Positions 18,854 through 28,558 of a stretch of DNA of 64,000 bases are shown here, piece after piece; within the stretch, counting starts at the first letter, position 1, and each line of letters begins with the position of its first letter. Below the pieces are notes generated by a model. That model did no database searches. It was not told the DNA's origin and saw nothing but the letters and a program-made list of their open reading frames with translations. The translations under genes and the position numbers were made by a program. The DNA is from Kushneria marisflavi (GTDB lineage Bacteria > Pseudomonadota > Gammaproteobacteria > Pseudomonadales > Halomonadaceae), in assembly GCF_002157205.1 (NCBI RefSeq), contig NZ_CP021358.1, positions 2,852,001-2,916,000 of the forward strand, read 5' to 3'.

Positions 18854-18869
18854 TTTAACCACGGTTAAA
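18854..18869. promoter_or_regulatory. 16-bp palindrome, candidate metal-responsive operator
   Basis: TTTAACCACGGTTAAA is a perfect dyad (TTTAACC-AC-GGTTAAA) lying about 40 bases upstream of the sitA start and 120 bases upstream of the divergent DUF1007 gene. Its size and place fit an MntR/DtxR- or Fur-family operator controlling one or both metal operons. The sequence shows the dyad; its function is inferred. Confidence 0.5.
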
Positions 18870-18909
18870 TAGCATCGTCATGATGATATGGGTCACAGAG
18901 GGATCTGTC

Positions 18910-19851
18910 ATGATTTCACGGCTCGAGGCAGCCATGGGGGCGTCTGTTCAGGCTCGTCTGTCAGTCATTCGAACAATCATGGTTCTGACACTGTCAGCAT
19001 CAATGCTGTTCTCCGGTTCGGCGCTGGCACAGGAGCGCAAAACCGTGGTGGCAAGCTTTACCATCATGGCGGATATGGCACGTCAGGTGGCAGGCGATGC
19101 CCTGAACGTCATCTCGATTGTGCCGCCGGGCGCCGAAATTCATGAATACGCTCCTACGCCACGCGATATCCTCAAGGCGCGTCAGGCGGATCTTCTGTTG
19201 TATAACGGCATGGGTCTTGAGCGATGGTTTGAGCGCTTTTATGAGGGCATGAATGTCCCCACTGCCGTGCTGACCGAGGGCATCGAGCCCATTGGCCTGG
19301 AGGAAGGTCCCTATGAGGGGCGCCCCAATCCACATGCCTGGATGACACCGATCAATGGCCTGATCTATATCGAGAACATCAGGAAAGCGCTGGTATCACT
19401 GGACCCGGATCAGGCTGACACCTACAACCGCAATGCCCGGGCCTACAGTGAGCGTCTTGAGCACATGGATCGCGAGCTCAGGACTGCCCTGACACAAATT
19501 CCCGACAAGCAGCGCATTCTGGCCACCTGTGAAGGCGCCTTCTCATATCTGACGCGCGAGTATGATTTTCGTGAACGCTATCTCTGGGCAGTCAATGCCG
19601 ATCAGGAGGGCACGCCGCAACAGGTTCGCCGCCTGATCGATGATCTCAACGCCGATCGCGTGCCGGTGACCTTTTGTGAAAGCACGGTCAATGATCGGGC
19701 CATGAAGCAGGTGACCTCCGAAACCGGTGCGCGCTATGGCGGTACACTGTATGTCGATTCACTGACACGTGCCGAAGGGCCGGTGCCCGATTATGAAACC
19801 CTTTTGCGCTATAACGCCCAGCAGATAAAAAAGGGGTTTGACCTTGAATAA
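18910..19851 (+). CDS. sitA: Mn/Fe-type ABC transporter substrate-binding protein (SitA/YfeA-like)
   Basis: Periplasmic cluster A-I metal-binding protein, 313 residues with a long signal peptide (about 40 residues, cleavage near ALA-Q). The four likely metal ligands are visible: His78 (HEYAPTP), His142 (NPHAWM), Glu208 (CEGAF) and Asp283 (YVDSL). The Glu/Asp pair and the text LWAVNADQEGTPQQVR point to the manganese/iron SitA/YfeA/PsaA branch rather than zinc ZnuA, which has an added His-rich loop. Start ATG at 18910 with GAGGG upstream. First gene of sitABCD. Confidence 0.9.
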   Translation: MISRLEAAMGASVQARLSVIRTIMVLTLSASMLFSGSALAQERKTVVASFTIMADMARQVAGDALNVISIVPPGAEIHEYAPTPRDILKARQADLLLYNGMGLERWFERFYEGMNVPTAVLTEGIEPIGLEEGPYEGRPNPHAWMTPINGLIYIENIRKALVSLDPDQADTYNRNARAYSERLEHMDRELRTALTQIPDKQRILATCEGAFSYLTREYDFRERYLWAVNADQEGTPQQVRRLIDDLNADRVPVTFCESTVNDRAMKQVTSETGARYGGTLYVDSLTRAEGPVPDYETLLRYNAQQIKKGFDLE

Positions 19852-20653
19852 CCCTGATCGAGATGACAAACCGTTCATTGAAGTCTCCCGTATCAGCGTG
19901 CGCTATCCCGACGGGCATCTGGGGATTCAGGACATTTCCCTGTCTCTTCCGAGCGCCAGTGTCTGTGCGCTGATCGGCCCCAATGGCAGCGGCAAGTCTA
20001 CCCTGTGCAGAACCATTCTGGGGTTTACACGTCCGACCAGTGGCCGGGTAAGGCTTCTGGGCATGGACGTGCGCCAGGCTCAGAAGCGCAATCTTGTTGC
20101 CTATGTGCCTCAGGCCGAAGAGGTGGACTGGCAGTTTCCGGTCTCTGTATGGGATGTGGTGATGATGGGGCGTCAGGGGCAGATGAACTGGCTGCGCATT
20201 CCGTCAGAGACCGATCGCCGCTGTGTGAAGGCCGCCATGGCCCGCCTTGAGATTGAGGATCTGGCTCAGCGCCAGATCGGCATGCTGTCCGGGGGACAGA
20301 AAAAACGTGTGTTTCTGGCTCGGTCACTGGCTCAGGGCAGTCGTATTCTGGTACTCGATGAGCCTTTCACCGGCGTGGACGCGCATACCGAACAGAGCAT
20401 CATGTCGCTGATTCGCGATTTGCGTGATGAAGGCGTGACCGTTTTGATCGTGACGCATGCGCTTTCCAGCGTGCCGCAGTACTGTGATCACGTCGCCATG
20501 GTTTCAAGGCAGCTCGTCGCCTTTGGGCCTGTGGCGACCACCTTTACCCAGCCCCATCTAGCCACCACCTTCGGCGACGTCATGGCCGATACGGTCCTGT
20601 CGGATACCGAGCGTGGCGTTTGTGATCGCAGTTCGGCCTGGAGCCTGTCATGA
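19844..20653 (+). CDS. sitB: Mn/Fe-type ABC transporter ATPase (SitB-like)
   Basis: ATP-binding subunit of about 269 residues. Walker A GPNGSGKST, Q-loop VPQAEEVDW, signature LSGGQKKR and Walker B LVLDEP followed by FTGVD are all present; an H-loop His is in VTHAL. No in-frame ATG exists near the start. A TTG at 19844 with AAGGGG about eight bases upstream is the best start; a TTG at 19838 is the alternative. Either overlaps the end of sitA. The C-terminal tail overlaps sitC by four bases (ATGA). Confidence 0.9.
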   Translation: MNNPDRDDKPFIEVSRISVRYPDGHLGIQDISLSLPSASVCALIGPNGSGKSTLCRTILGFTRPTSGRVRLLGMDVRQAQKRNLVAYVPQAEEVDWQFPVSVWDVVMMGRQGQMNWLRIPSETDRRCVKAAMARLEIEDLAQRQIGMLSGGQKKRVFLARSLAQGSRILVLDEPFTGVDAHTEQSIMSLIRDLRDEGVTVLIVTHALSSVPQYCDHVAMVSRQLVAFGPVATTFTQPHLATTFGDVMADTVLSDTERGVCDRSSAWSLS

Positions 20654-21525
20654 GCGGTGATCCCGTCGCCTTGTTGCTGGCACCGTTTGACTATCAATTC
20701 ATGGCGCGCGGTATCTGGGTCGGCACACTGATCGGTGCCGTATGCGGCTGGCTCTCCTGCTATGTGGTGCTCAAGGGCTGGTCCTTGCTGGGGGATGCGC
20801 TCTCTCACTCGGTGGTGCCGGGCATTGCGATCGCCTACGCCCTTGGCCTGCCATTTGCCCCGGCGGCCTTTATCAGTGCATTGCTGGCGGTGGGTGGTAT
20901 CGGGCTGATCAAGGGGCAGGGCGCGTTGAAAAGTGATGCCGCCATTGGCGTGGTCTTTTCAGCCTTTCTGGCCCTCGGGCTGGTCCTGATCTCGCTCAAC
21001 CCCGGTGGCGTGCAGCTCACCACGATTCTTTTCGGCAATCTGCTGGGCATTGGCGACAGTGAGACCATTCAGCTGGTGATCATCTCGCTGGTCTGCCTTG
21101 TGGCACTGTCGTTGCGCTGGAAGGATCTGATGCTGTACTGCTTTGACGAAGGACATGCCCGGGTCATGGGGCTTAACGTTGCCTGGCTCAATGTGCTGTT
21201 GTTGTCGATGCTCTCCCTGATGACTGTCGCGGCCCTACAGGCGGTGGGTGCGCTGCTGGTGGTGGCGATGCTGATTACACCCGGTGCCTGCGCCTGGCTT
21301 TTAACCGATCGTTTCGGCCATATGCTGTGGCTGGCCCCGCTGGTCGGTGGCCTGTGTGCCTTCCTGGGCAGCTGGGCAAGCTACTTCATGGACAGTTCTG
21401 TCGGCGGCACCATTGTGCTGCTGCAGACCTTCTGTTTTCTGATCATTTTTGTGCTGGCACCGCGACATGGGGTGTTGGCTCGTCGGCGTCGTGGGTCGCA
21501 GGTGGTCGGTGAGGAGGGCTCATGA
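20650..21525 (+). CDS. sitC: Metal ABC transporter permease (SitC-like)
   Basis: ABC-3 family inner-membrane permease, 291 residues with about eight membrane segments. Family marks are LKGWSLLGDALSHSVVPGIA near residues 38-57 (the coupling region for the ATPase) and AVGALLVVAMLITPGACAWLL in the second half. It starts by a four-base overlap with sitB and ends by a four-base overlap with sitD. It is paralogous to the next gene, as in Yfe/Sit systems that use two different permeases. Confidence 0.92.
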   Translation: MSGDPVALLLAPFDYQFMARGIWVGTLIGAVCGWLSCYVVLKGWSLLGDALSHSVVPGIAIAYALGLPFAPAAFISALLAVGGIGLIKGQGALKSDAAIGVVFSAFLALGLVLISLNPGGVQLTTILFGNLLGIGDSETIQLVIISLVCLVALSLRWKDLMLYCFDEGHARVMGLNVAWLNVLLLSMLSLMTVAALQAVGALLVVAMLITPGACAWLLTDRFGHMLWLAPLVGGLCAFLGSWASYFMDSSVGGTIVLLQTFCFLIIFVLAPRHGVLARRRRGSQVVGEEGS

Positions 21526-22415
21526 GCGCCTTGAGCGATACGCTGGTTATGCTGCTGTTGCCCCTGACGCTGGATTTCATGCAACAGGCGCTCTGGATGG
21601 GGCTGCTGGTGGGTACGGTCTGTGCCGTGCTGTCGTGCCTGGTCGTCTTGAAGGGGTGGTCGCTGGTGGGGGATGCTGCCTCTCATGCGGTCGTGCCGGG
21701 TATTGTTCTGGCATGGCTCATGGGAATCCCCATGGTGATTGGCGCGCTGGTCAGTGCGTTGAGCTGTCTGGTAGGAGCAGGTTTGATCGAGCGCCATTGT
21801 CGCATCCGTTCCGATGCGGTGCTGGGGATCGCCTTTACGGGATTTCTGGCACTGGGCATGGTGTTGGTGGCGGCGGTCCCATCGGACGTGCACTTTATGC
21901 ACATCCTGTTGGGCAACCTGCTGGGTATCGAGGGTTCGACGCGCTTTCAACTGATGGTGACCGGCATTGTCGTGCTGGGGACACTGATGCTGAAGTTCAG
22001 CGATCTCCGGCTTTACTGTTTTGACCCTCAGCAGGCGAGTGTCATGGGGGTTGATACACATCGACTGCAGTTTTTACTGACCGTATTGCTGACGCTGGCG
22101 ACGGTCATGGCGCTTCAGGCTGTCGGCGTGGTTCTGGTCATCGCCATGCTGGTCACGCCCGGTAGTACGGCCTTTCTATTGACGCGCCGACTGGCTCCGA
22201 TGATGGCAGTGGCCGCTGTGAGTACCTGGCTTTCGGTGCTTGCAGGCATCATGATCAGTTTTTATATGGATGTAGAAACCGGCGCCGTCATCGTGCTTGT
22301 TCAGGCGTTGTTGTTTCTGCTGTCCTTTCTGTTTGCGCCCGGACGGGGGGTAGTGTTTCAAAGGATGCGTGTCCATCGCGCCATTCAATCTGACAGGGAA
22401 GCGCTTCGGGACTGA
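21522..22415 (+). CDS. sitD: Metal ABC transporter permease (SitD-like)
   Basis: Second ABC-3 permease, 297 residues, about eight membrane segments. LKGWSLVGDAASHAVVPGIV and AVGVVLVIAMLVTPGSTAFLL mirror the same blocks of SitC, showing an old duplication. Last gene of the operon; no obvious terminator hairpin follows directly. The presence of two permeases plus a SitA-type binding protein supports manganese/iron import. Confidence 0.92.
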   Translation: MSALSDTLVMLLLPLTLDFMQQALWMGLLVGTVCAVLSCLVVLKGWSLVGDAASHAVVPGIVLAWLMGIPMVIGALVSALSCLVGAGLIERHCRIRSDAVLGIAFTGFLALGMVLVAAVPSDVHFMHILLGNLLGIEGSTRFQLMVTGIVVLGTLMLKFSDLRLYCFDPQQASVMGVDTHRLQFLLTVLLTLATVMALQAVGVVLVIAMLVTPGSTAFLLTRRLAPMMAVAAVSTWLSVLAGIMISFYMDVETGAVIVLVQALLFLLSFLFAPGRGVVFQRMRVHRAIQSDREALRD

Positions 22416-22959
22416 CAGCGTGGTCCGGCCATTTTCCCGATCGCGACGGCTTGGCTCGGTAAGCTCCCTGAATTGTTAACAGGCTTGAGGCATCGGTAGC
22501 ATCGACAGGGTCATGCCGTTACAAACGAGTACATGAAGGGATCCTGATTGTCTGTAAAAATGCAAGGATTGTTCATCAATTTGCCTTGAACAGCGTTTCT
22601 TTCGCCAGTATTTTTAACCCAGATCAACTTGTTTAAAAAAGTTACAAATTTGGTAACAGCCGCCTTAAAAGGGCTTTGACCCTGCTGGCCGTTCACGTTA
22701 TATCTGGCTTATGGTTCCGGCAAATAGGGTCGTGTTGCTTCGGTACCATTTTCTGGTGGATTTATCAGGTAGCGGTGGTGCCGGATGCACAGCCGACCAT
22801 AAGCGATCGTTTGTCGATAGGGATTGTCGACGATGACGATATTTGTACAGTGTCCGAGTGGTGCCGCCCATTAGTGCCGGCGCCCTGAAGGGCTGTCAGC
22901 TGTACCGCTTCATGGCTCGAGACACTTCGGCGTCAGCGCACTTCGCGAGGAGGTCGCGC
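22416..22959. other. Intergenic region before the glycogen/trehalose cluster
   Basis: About 540 bases with no supported gene; locally AT-rich around 22540-22650. It must hold the main promoter of the cluster that follows. I see no recognisable operator or riboswitch. Confidence 0.5.
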
Positions 22960-24561
22960 ATGTCTCATTCAGCCGTTGATGCCGCTTTGGCACACGCCAC
23001 TCACGCTACAAGACCCGCAGCATCCATTACACCAATACCTGACGCCCTTTCACACCACAGCACTGTTTCAGCCGGTCAAAGTGAACCGGCGGACCCCGTC
23101 CTGTTCGTGACCTCGGAACTGGCCGATTTCGTCAAGGTTGGCGGACTGGGCGACGTCTCGGCGGCGCTGCCACGCGCGCTGCTCAATCACTACGACATGC
23201 GTGTACTGATGCCGGCCTACCGCGAGGTGCTCGAAAGCATCTGGCCGATTCATGTCATCGATCATCTACCCGGCCTTGCCGATATTCCTGCCTGCGATCT
23301 GGGGCGTATCGAGCTGCCTGAAGGGCTGACCGTCTATGTTCTGATCTGCCCTGAGCTCTATGATCGCCCCGGCAGCCCCTATCTCGATGAGAGCGGACAG
23401 GAATGGGAAGACAACGCCATTCGCTTTGGACGGCTGTCACTGGCCGCCGCGCAGATGGCGATGGAGTCCTCGGGAGATCGCTTCGAGGATCAGGGCTGGC
23501 ATCCGGATCTTTTACACCTGCATGACTGGCAGACCGGCCTGGCTGCGGGTTACCTGCGCTGGAACAATGATGAAACGCCCTGCGTCTATACCATTCATAA
23601 CCTGGCCTATCAGGGGCTTTACGGTCCGGAATATCTGACCCGACTGGGCGTTCCCGAAAGCGCCTTTACGCCGCAGGGACTTGAGTTTTATGACCGACTT
23701 TCCTTTATGAAGGCCGGCATCATCTACAGCAATCACATTACGACGGTCAGTGAGACCTACGCCCGGGAAATTACCACGCCAGCCTTTGGCTGCGGGCTGG
23801 AAGGGCTTTTATCGGATTGCGCCCGGGACAAGCGCCTCAGCGGGATTGCCAACGGCATCGATGACAGCTGGGACCCACAAACGGACGCCTATCTGGCCTG
23901 TGCCTTTGCCACCAATGACTGGGCCGGCAAGCGTGCCAATACCGATCATGTGCGTCGCATGTTCCGGCTGGCCGTCAGTCACGGACCGCTGTTTGCCGTG
24001 GTCTCCCGGCTGGTGCATCAAAAGGGACTGGATCTCACCATTGCAGCGGCCGAGTCGATCGTGCGCGCTGGCGGCCAACTGGTTGTGATCGGTTGTGGCG
24101 AGCCGGCCATCGAAAATGCCCTGCGCAACCTTGAGGCGCGCTTTCCCGGCGCCATTGGTGTGCACATCGGCTTTAGTGAGCGAGAAGCCCGCTGCATTTT
24201 CGCCGGCAGCGACTATCTCCTGATGCCATCGCGCTTTGAACCGTGCGGGCTGTCGCAAATGTATGCTCAGCGTTTTGGATCGCTGCCGATTGCCCATCGC
24301 ACTGGCGGCCTGGCCGATACGATCGAAGACGGGGTCACCGGCTTTCTATTCGATGAGCTCTCGCAGCAGGATTTCCAGAAGGCCATCGATCGTGCCTTCC
24401 GCATCTTTGGGTGCACAGAGCTGTTTTATGCCATGCGTCGCGCCGCCATGGCCATCCACTATCAGTGGCGACTGTCAGTAACTCCCTATCGACGCCTTTA
24501 TCATCAACTGATGGTGCCTGCAGGGGTGACGGCCCATTCGTTAAGACATGTGAGCATATAA
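22960..24561 (+). CDS. glgA: Glycogen synthase, GT5 family
   Basis: Retaining glucosyltransferase of 533 residues that extends alpha-1,4-glucan, normally from ADP-glucose. The N-terminal sugar-nucleotide motif KVGGLGD is at 59-65, HDWQTGL in the middle, and the C-terminal active-site block SRFEPCGLSQMYAQRFG begins near 424. An N-terminal extension of about 45 residues precedes the catalytic fold. GAGGAGG before the ATG at 22960 fixes the start, although the frame is open from 22843. No glgC (ADP-glucose pyrophosphorylase) is in the window. Its stop overlaps the start of glgB1 by one base (TAATG). Confidence 0.95.
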   Translation: MSHSAVDAALAHATHATRPAASITPIPDALSHHSTVSAGQSEPADPVLFVTSELADFVKVGGLGDVSAALPRALLNHYDMRVLMPAYREVLESIWPIHVIDHLPGLADIPACDLGRIELPEGLTVYVLICPELYDRPGSPYLDESGQEWEDNAIRFGRLSLAAAQMAMESSGDRFEDQGWHPDLLHLHDWQTGLAAGYLRWNNDETPCVYTIHNLAYQGLYGPEYLTRLGVPESAFTPQGLEFYDRLSFMKAGIIYSNHITTVSETYAREITTPAFGCGLEGLLSDCARDKRLSGIANGIDDSWDPQTDAYLACAFATNDWAGKRANTDHVRRMFRLAVSHGPLFAVVSRLVHQKGLDLTIAAAESIVRAGGQLVVIGCGEPAIENALRNLEARFPGAIGVHIGFSEREARCIFAGSDYLLMPSRFEPCGLSQMYAQRFGSLPIAHRTGGLADTIEDGVTGFLFDELSQQDFQKAIDRAFRIFGCTELFYAMRRAAMAIHYQWRLSVTPYRRLYHQLMVPAGVTAHSLRHVSI

Positions 24562-26765
24562 TGGCGACAGTATCTTTCAGCGCTTGCCAGAGTGAGCGTG
24601 ATGCCTTGTCACGCCTTGTACAGGCACAACACGACGCTCCGTTTCGCTGGCTGGGACCGCATGAGCAGGACGATCAAATGCTGGTTCGGCTACTGTTGCC
24701 GGGAGCTGAGGCTGTCGAACTGATAGATGCCGTGCATCAGGTACTCACGGTGGCCGAACCCCTAAAGGACGGCCTTTATCAGGCGTCCCTGCCAAAGGGT
24801 GTGCGCTATCGCCTCCGTATCACCTGGCCCGAAGGCGTCATACAGATCACTGAAGACCCCTACCGGTTTTCGCCAATGCCCGGCGAGCTGGATCTTCATC
24901 TGTTCAGTGAAGGCCGTCATCGCGAACTGGCACGCGTGTTCGGTGCCTGTCCCACCGTTATCGATGGCGTGGACGGCGTGCGCTTTACGCTCTGGGCACC
25001 CAACGCCCAACGCGTCTCGGTCGTCGGGGACTTCAATGTCTGGGACGGGCGCCGACATGCCATGCAGCGGCACGACGGCAGTGGCATCTGGGCCATCTTC
25101 GTGCCACATCTTAGGGTTGGTGAGCGCTATCGCTTTGAGCTTGTCGACCAAGACGGCCAGGTTCGCCACAAGGTCGATCCGCTGGCGCGCCGGACAGAGG
25201 CCACGACGCCGGATGTTTCCGTAGTGGCCAGCAATCGCCCGTTCAGCTGGCACGATCACGCGTGGCTCAGACGCCGCGATGCCAGCAACATCCGCACGGC
25301 GCCGCTATCCATTTACGAGCTTCATGTCCTTTCCTGGCAGCACGATCACAATGGCAACACGCTCGAGTGGGACACACTGGCGTCCCGGTTGATTCCCTGG
25401 GTGGCCGACATGGGATTCACTCACATAGAGCTGATGCCCATCAACGAGCATCCCTTTGTAGGCTCATGGGGCTATCAGCCCATCGGCATGTTTGCCCCGA
25501 CCTCACGTATGGGCTCGCCCGATGCCTTCGCTCGTTTCGTCAATGCCTGCCACGGTGCCGGCATCGGCGTCATTCTGGACTGGGTGCCGGCGCATTTTCC
25601 GTCCGACGAGCACGGGCTGGTGCGCTTTGACGGTACTTCCCTCTATGAACATCACGACCCGCGCGAAGGCTTTCATCCTGAATGGAAAACGTTGATTTAC
25701 AACGTCGGGCGCAACGAGGTAAGGGGCTTTCTGATTGCCAGCGCCCTAGAGTGGCTTGAGCACTTCCACATTGACGGGCTACGTGTGGATGCCGTGGCCT
25801 CGATGCTCTATCGCGACTACAGCCGTACCGATGACGACTGGTTGCCCAATATCCACGGTGGGCGTGAAAACCTCGAAGTGGTTGATTTTCTGCGTGAACT
25901 CAATGCAACCGTGGCCGAGCGATGCCCCGGGGTCATGATGATCGCCGAAGAGTCGACGGCCTGGCCGGGCGTGACAGCGCCGACCGCCGCTGGCGGGCTC
26001 GGGTTTACCTTCAAATGGAACATGGGCTGGATGCACGACACGCTGTCGTACATGTCGCGTGATCCGCTCTATCGTGCCTGGCATCACGGCGATCTGACCT
26101 TCGGGCTGCAATACGCTTTCTCCGAGCACTTTGTGCTGCCGCTTTCCCATGACGAAGTCGTGCATGGCAAGGGATCGCTGCTGTCGAAAATGCCCGGCGA
26201 TGAGGCGCAAAAACTGGCGGGGCTTCGCGCCTATCTGGCCTTCATGTGGGCCCACCCCGGCAAGAAACTTCTGTTCATGGGCTCCGAGTTCGGACAATGG
26301 CGCGAGTGGCATCATGACCGTGAGCTGGACTGGGAACGACTGGATGAAGCCGGGCCCCGAGGGCTTGCGCGGGCCATCGCCGATCTCAACCGGATCTATG
26401 TGGAAGATCCGGCAATGCATGCGCGGGATGGAGAGTCGGCGGGCTTTTCGTGGGTGGTCGGCGATGATAGTGCCAACAGCGTAATTGCCTTCATGCGCCA
26501 CGCCGAGCCCGGCAAGGCGCCACTGCTGGTGGTATGCAACCTGACGCCGGTGGTTCGTCATCACTACCGCATCGGTGTGCCGGTCATGAGTGTCTGGCGC
26601 GAGATATTTAATAGCGACAGTGTGTTCTACGCTGGAAGTAACCAGGGCAACGGGAGTGCCTTGCATGCACACCCCGACCCCAGCCATGGCCATCCTGCGT
26701 CACTGCTTTTGACGCTTCCACCATTGAGTACGCTTTATCTGCGTCAGGGAGACTGGCCAACATGA
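24561..26765 (+). CDS. glgB: 1,4-alpha-glucan branching enzyme (first copy)
   Basis: GH13 branching enzyme of 734 residues that makes alpha-1,6 branches in glycogen. It has an N-terminal extra module (about 1-110), a CBM48 module with VRFTLWAPNAQRVSVVGDFN and the TIM barrel. The nucleophile is Asp410 in [12 protein letters not shown], the acid/base Glu463 in IAEES, and the third Asp is in [11 protein letters not shown]-terminal beta domain ends near LPPLSTLYL. It starts by a one-base overlap with glgA and overlaps treZ by four bases. A second, clearly different branching enzyme closes the same cluster. Confidence 0.95.
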   Translation: MATVSFSACQSERDALSRLVQAQHDAPFRWLGPHEQDDQMLVRLLLPGAEAVELIDAVHQVLTVAEPLKDGLYQASLPKGVRYRLRITWPEGVIQITEDPYRFSPMPGELDLHLFSEGRHRELARVFGACPTVIDGVDGVRFTLWAPNAQRVSVVGDFNVWDGRRHAMQRHDGSGIWAIFVPHLRVGERYRFELVDQDGQVRHKVDPLARRTEATTPDVSVVASNRPFSWHDHAWLRRRDASNIRTAPLSIYELHVLSWQHDHNGNTLEWDTLASRLIPWVADMGFTHIELMPINEHPFVGSWGYQPIGMFAPTSRMGSPDAFARFVNACHGAGIGVILDWVPAHFPSDEHGLVRFDGTSLYEHHDPREGFHPEWKTLIYNVGRNEVRGFLIASALEWLEHFHIDGLRVDAVASMLYRDYSRTDDDWLPNIHGGRENLEVVDFLRELNATVAERCPGVMMIAEESTAWPGVTAPTAAGGLGFTFKWNMGWMHDTLSYMSRDPLYRAWHHGDLTFGLQYAFSEHFVLPLSHDEVVHGKGSLLSKMPGDEAQKLAGLRAYLAFMWAHPGKKLLFMGSEFGQWREWHHDRELDWERLDEAGPRGLARAIADLNRIYVEDPAMHARDGESAGFSWVVGDDSANSVIAFMRHAEPGKAPLLVVCNLTPVVRHHYRIGVPVMSVWREIFNSDSVFYAGSNQGNGSALHAHPDPSHGHPASLLLTLPPLSTLYLRQGDWPT

Positions 26766-28558
26766 GTGCTTCCGTATCCGAATCCACTGGTGATCGGTTT
26801 TCTTATCGCTGCCATTACGGTGCCACCGTACTGGACGATCACCGCACCCGCTTTACCCTCTGGGCACCCGATGCCGAGACAGTCAGGCTGGAGCTGTCAC
26901 GCACGCCCGGCGGTGAACCCGAAGTTCTCTCCATGGAAAAGGGGCAGAACGGTCATTTTGCGCTTGAGCTCGAGTGCCCACCGGGGGCGCACTATCGCTA
27001 TCGCATCAGCGATGATCTGGCCGTGCCTGACCCGGCGGCACGTGCCCAGCATGAAGACATCACTGGGCCCAGTGTGGTCATCGACCCCCAGGGTCATGGC
27101 TGGAAAAACAGCCACTGGCAGGGACGGCCCTGGCATGAAACCGTCATTCTGGAAGTGCATGTCGGTGTGCTGGGCGGATTTGATGGCGTTCGCAAGCGCC
27201 TCCAGGACTGGGCCGGCATGGGCATTACCGCCATCGAGCTGATGCCGGTCAACGAATTCCCCGGGGCACGCAACTGGGGCTATGACGGAGTACTGCCTTA
27301 CGCCGTCGAAGCTTCCTACGGCACGCCGGACCAGCTCAAGGCCATGATTGATGAGGCTCATGGCCTGGGCCTGATGGTCTTTCTGGATGTGGTCTATAAC
27401 CACTTCGGCCCGGACGGGAACTATCTGCCGCACTACGCCGGCGATTTCTTTACCGGTGAGCGAACGCCCTGGGGCGATGAGATCGATTTCGAACGCCCTC
27501 AGGTCCGGGACTTCTTCATTGATAACGCTCTGATGTGGGTTGAGGAATACCGCTTCGACGGCCTGCGCTTTGATGCCGTCCATGCCATCAATAATGACGG
27601 CTTCCTGCGCGAAATGAGCGAGCGGATCAAAGCGCAGGTCAACGACACGCGTCATATCCATCTGATGCTTGAAAACGAGCGCAACAGCGCCTCACTGCTG
27701 GAAAGCACCTACACCGCACAGTGGAACGATGACATCCACAATGTACTCCATGCGCTGCTGACCGGTGAGCATGAGGGGTACTACGCCGACTACTGCGATC
27801 ATGCTACCGACAAGCTGGCCAGTGCCCTTCACGGCGGCTTTATCTTCCAGGGTCAAAACGATCGGCATGGTCATTCACGCGGTGAGCCCAGCGGCCACCT
27901 GCCTCCCACGGCCTTTATTGCCTTTTTGCAGAATCACGATCAGGTCGGCAATCGAGCGATGGGTGAGCGGCTCATTTCACTGGTCGATCAGGAGCGCCTC
28001 GAGGCGGCCACGGCGCTTTTACTGCTGTGCCCGATGATTCCAATGCTGTTCATGGGGGAAGAGTCCGGCGAGCAACATCCGTTTCTGTTCTTTACCGATC
28101 ACCGCGATGAGCTGGCCGATGCCGTGCGTGAAGGCCGCCGCAGCGAATTTGCCGACTTCTCGCACTTCAAGGACGAAAAGACCCGCGCGCAGATTCCCGA
28201 CCCCAATGCGGTATCGACCTTCGAGCAGTCCTGCCTGAAAAGTGAGTCGATGGATGACCCGGAAGCCGCCATGTGGCGTACCCGTTACATGACGCTGCTG
28301 GATATTCGCCACGCTGAAATCATTCCGCGCCTGCCCGGTACACGTCCCATGGGCGCCGTGCCGCTGGGCGAGGGCGCGATCCTTGCACATTGGCGCATGG
28401 GCGATGGCACCGTGCTGGCCATTGCGGTCAATCTGGGCAAGCAGCGCGTCAGTATCGACGCTCCGGAAGGGCAGCGACTCTATGAACTTGGCGAATCGGA
28501 CGATGCCACGACGCTGGCACCCGGGGCGGTTCGCGCCTGTCTGAGCAGCCATCTATGA
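26762..28558 (+). CDS. treZ: Malto-oligosyltrehalose trehalohydrolase
   Basis: GH13 enzyme of 598 residues that releases trehalose from maltooligosyl-trehalose made by TreY. An N-terminal CBM48-like domain (FTLWAPDAETVRLEL) precedes the barrel, with GITAIELMPVNEFPG, LDVVYNHFGPDGNY, the nucleophile Asp271 in GLRFDAVHAI, Glu304 or Glu306 in LENER and FLQNHDQVGNR. Length and motifs separate it from GlgB and GlgX. ATGA overlaps join it to glgB1 and malQ, so these genes are almost certainly one transcript. Confidence 0.95.
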   Translation: MSASVSESTGDRFSYRCHYGATVLDDHRTRFTLWAPDAETVRLELSRTPGGEPEVLSMEKGQNGHFALELECPPGAHYRYRISDDLAVPDPAARAQHEDITGPSVVIDPQGHGWKNSHWQGRPWHETVILEVHVGVLGGFDGVRKRLQDWAGMGITAIELMPVNEFPGARNWGYDGVLPYAVEASYGTPDQLKAMIDEAHGLGLMVFLDVVYNHFGPDGNYLPHYAGDFFTGERTPWGDEIDFERPQVRDFFIDNALMWVEEYRFDGLRFDAVHAINNDGFLREMSERIKAQVNDTRHIHLMLENERNSASLLESTYTAQWNDDIHNVLHALLTGEHEGYYADYCDHATDKLASALHGGFIFQGQNDRHGHSRGEPSGHLPPTAFIAFLQNHDQVGNRAMGERLISLVDQERLEAATALLLLCPMIPMLFMGEESGEQHPFLFFTDHRDELADAVREGRRSEFADFSHFKDEKTRAQIPDPNAVSTFEQSCLKSESMDDPEAAMWRTRYMTLLDIRHAEIIPRLPGTRPMGAVPLGEGAILAHWRMGDGTVLAIAVNLGKQRVSIDAPEGQRLYELGESDDATTLAPGAVRACLSSHL

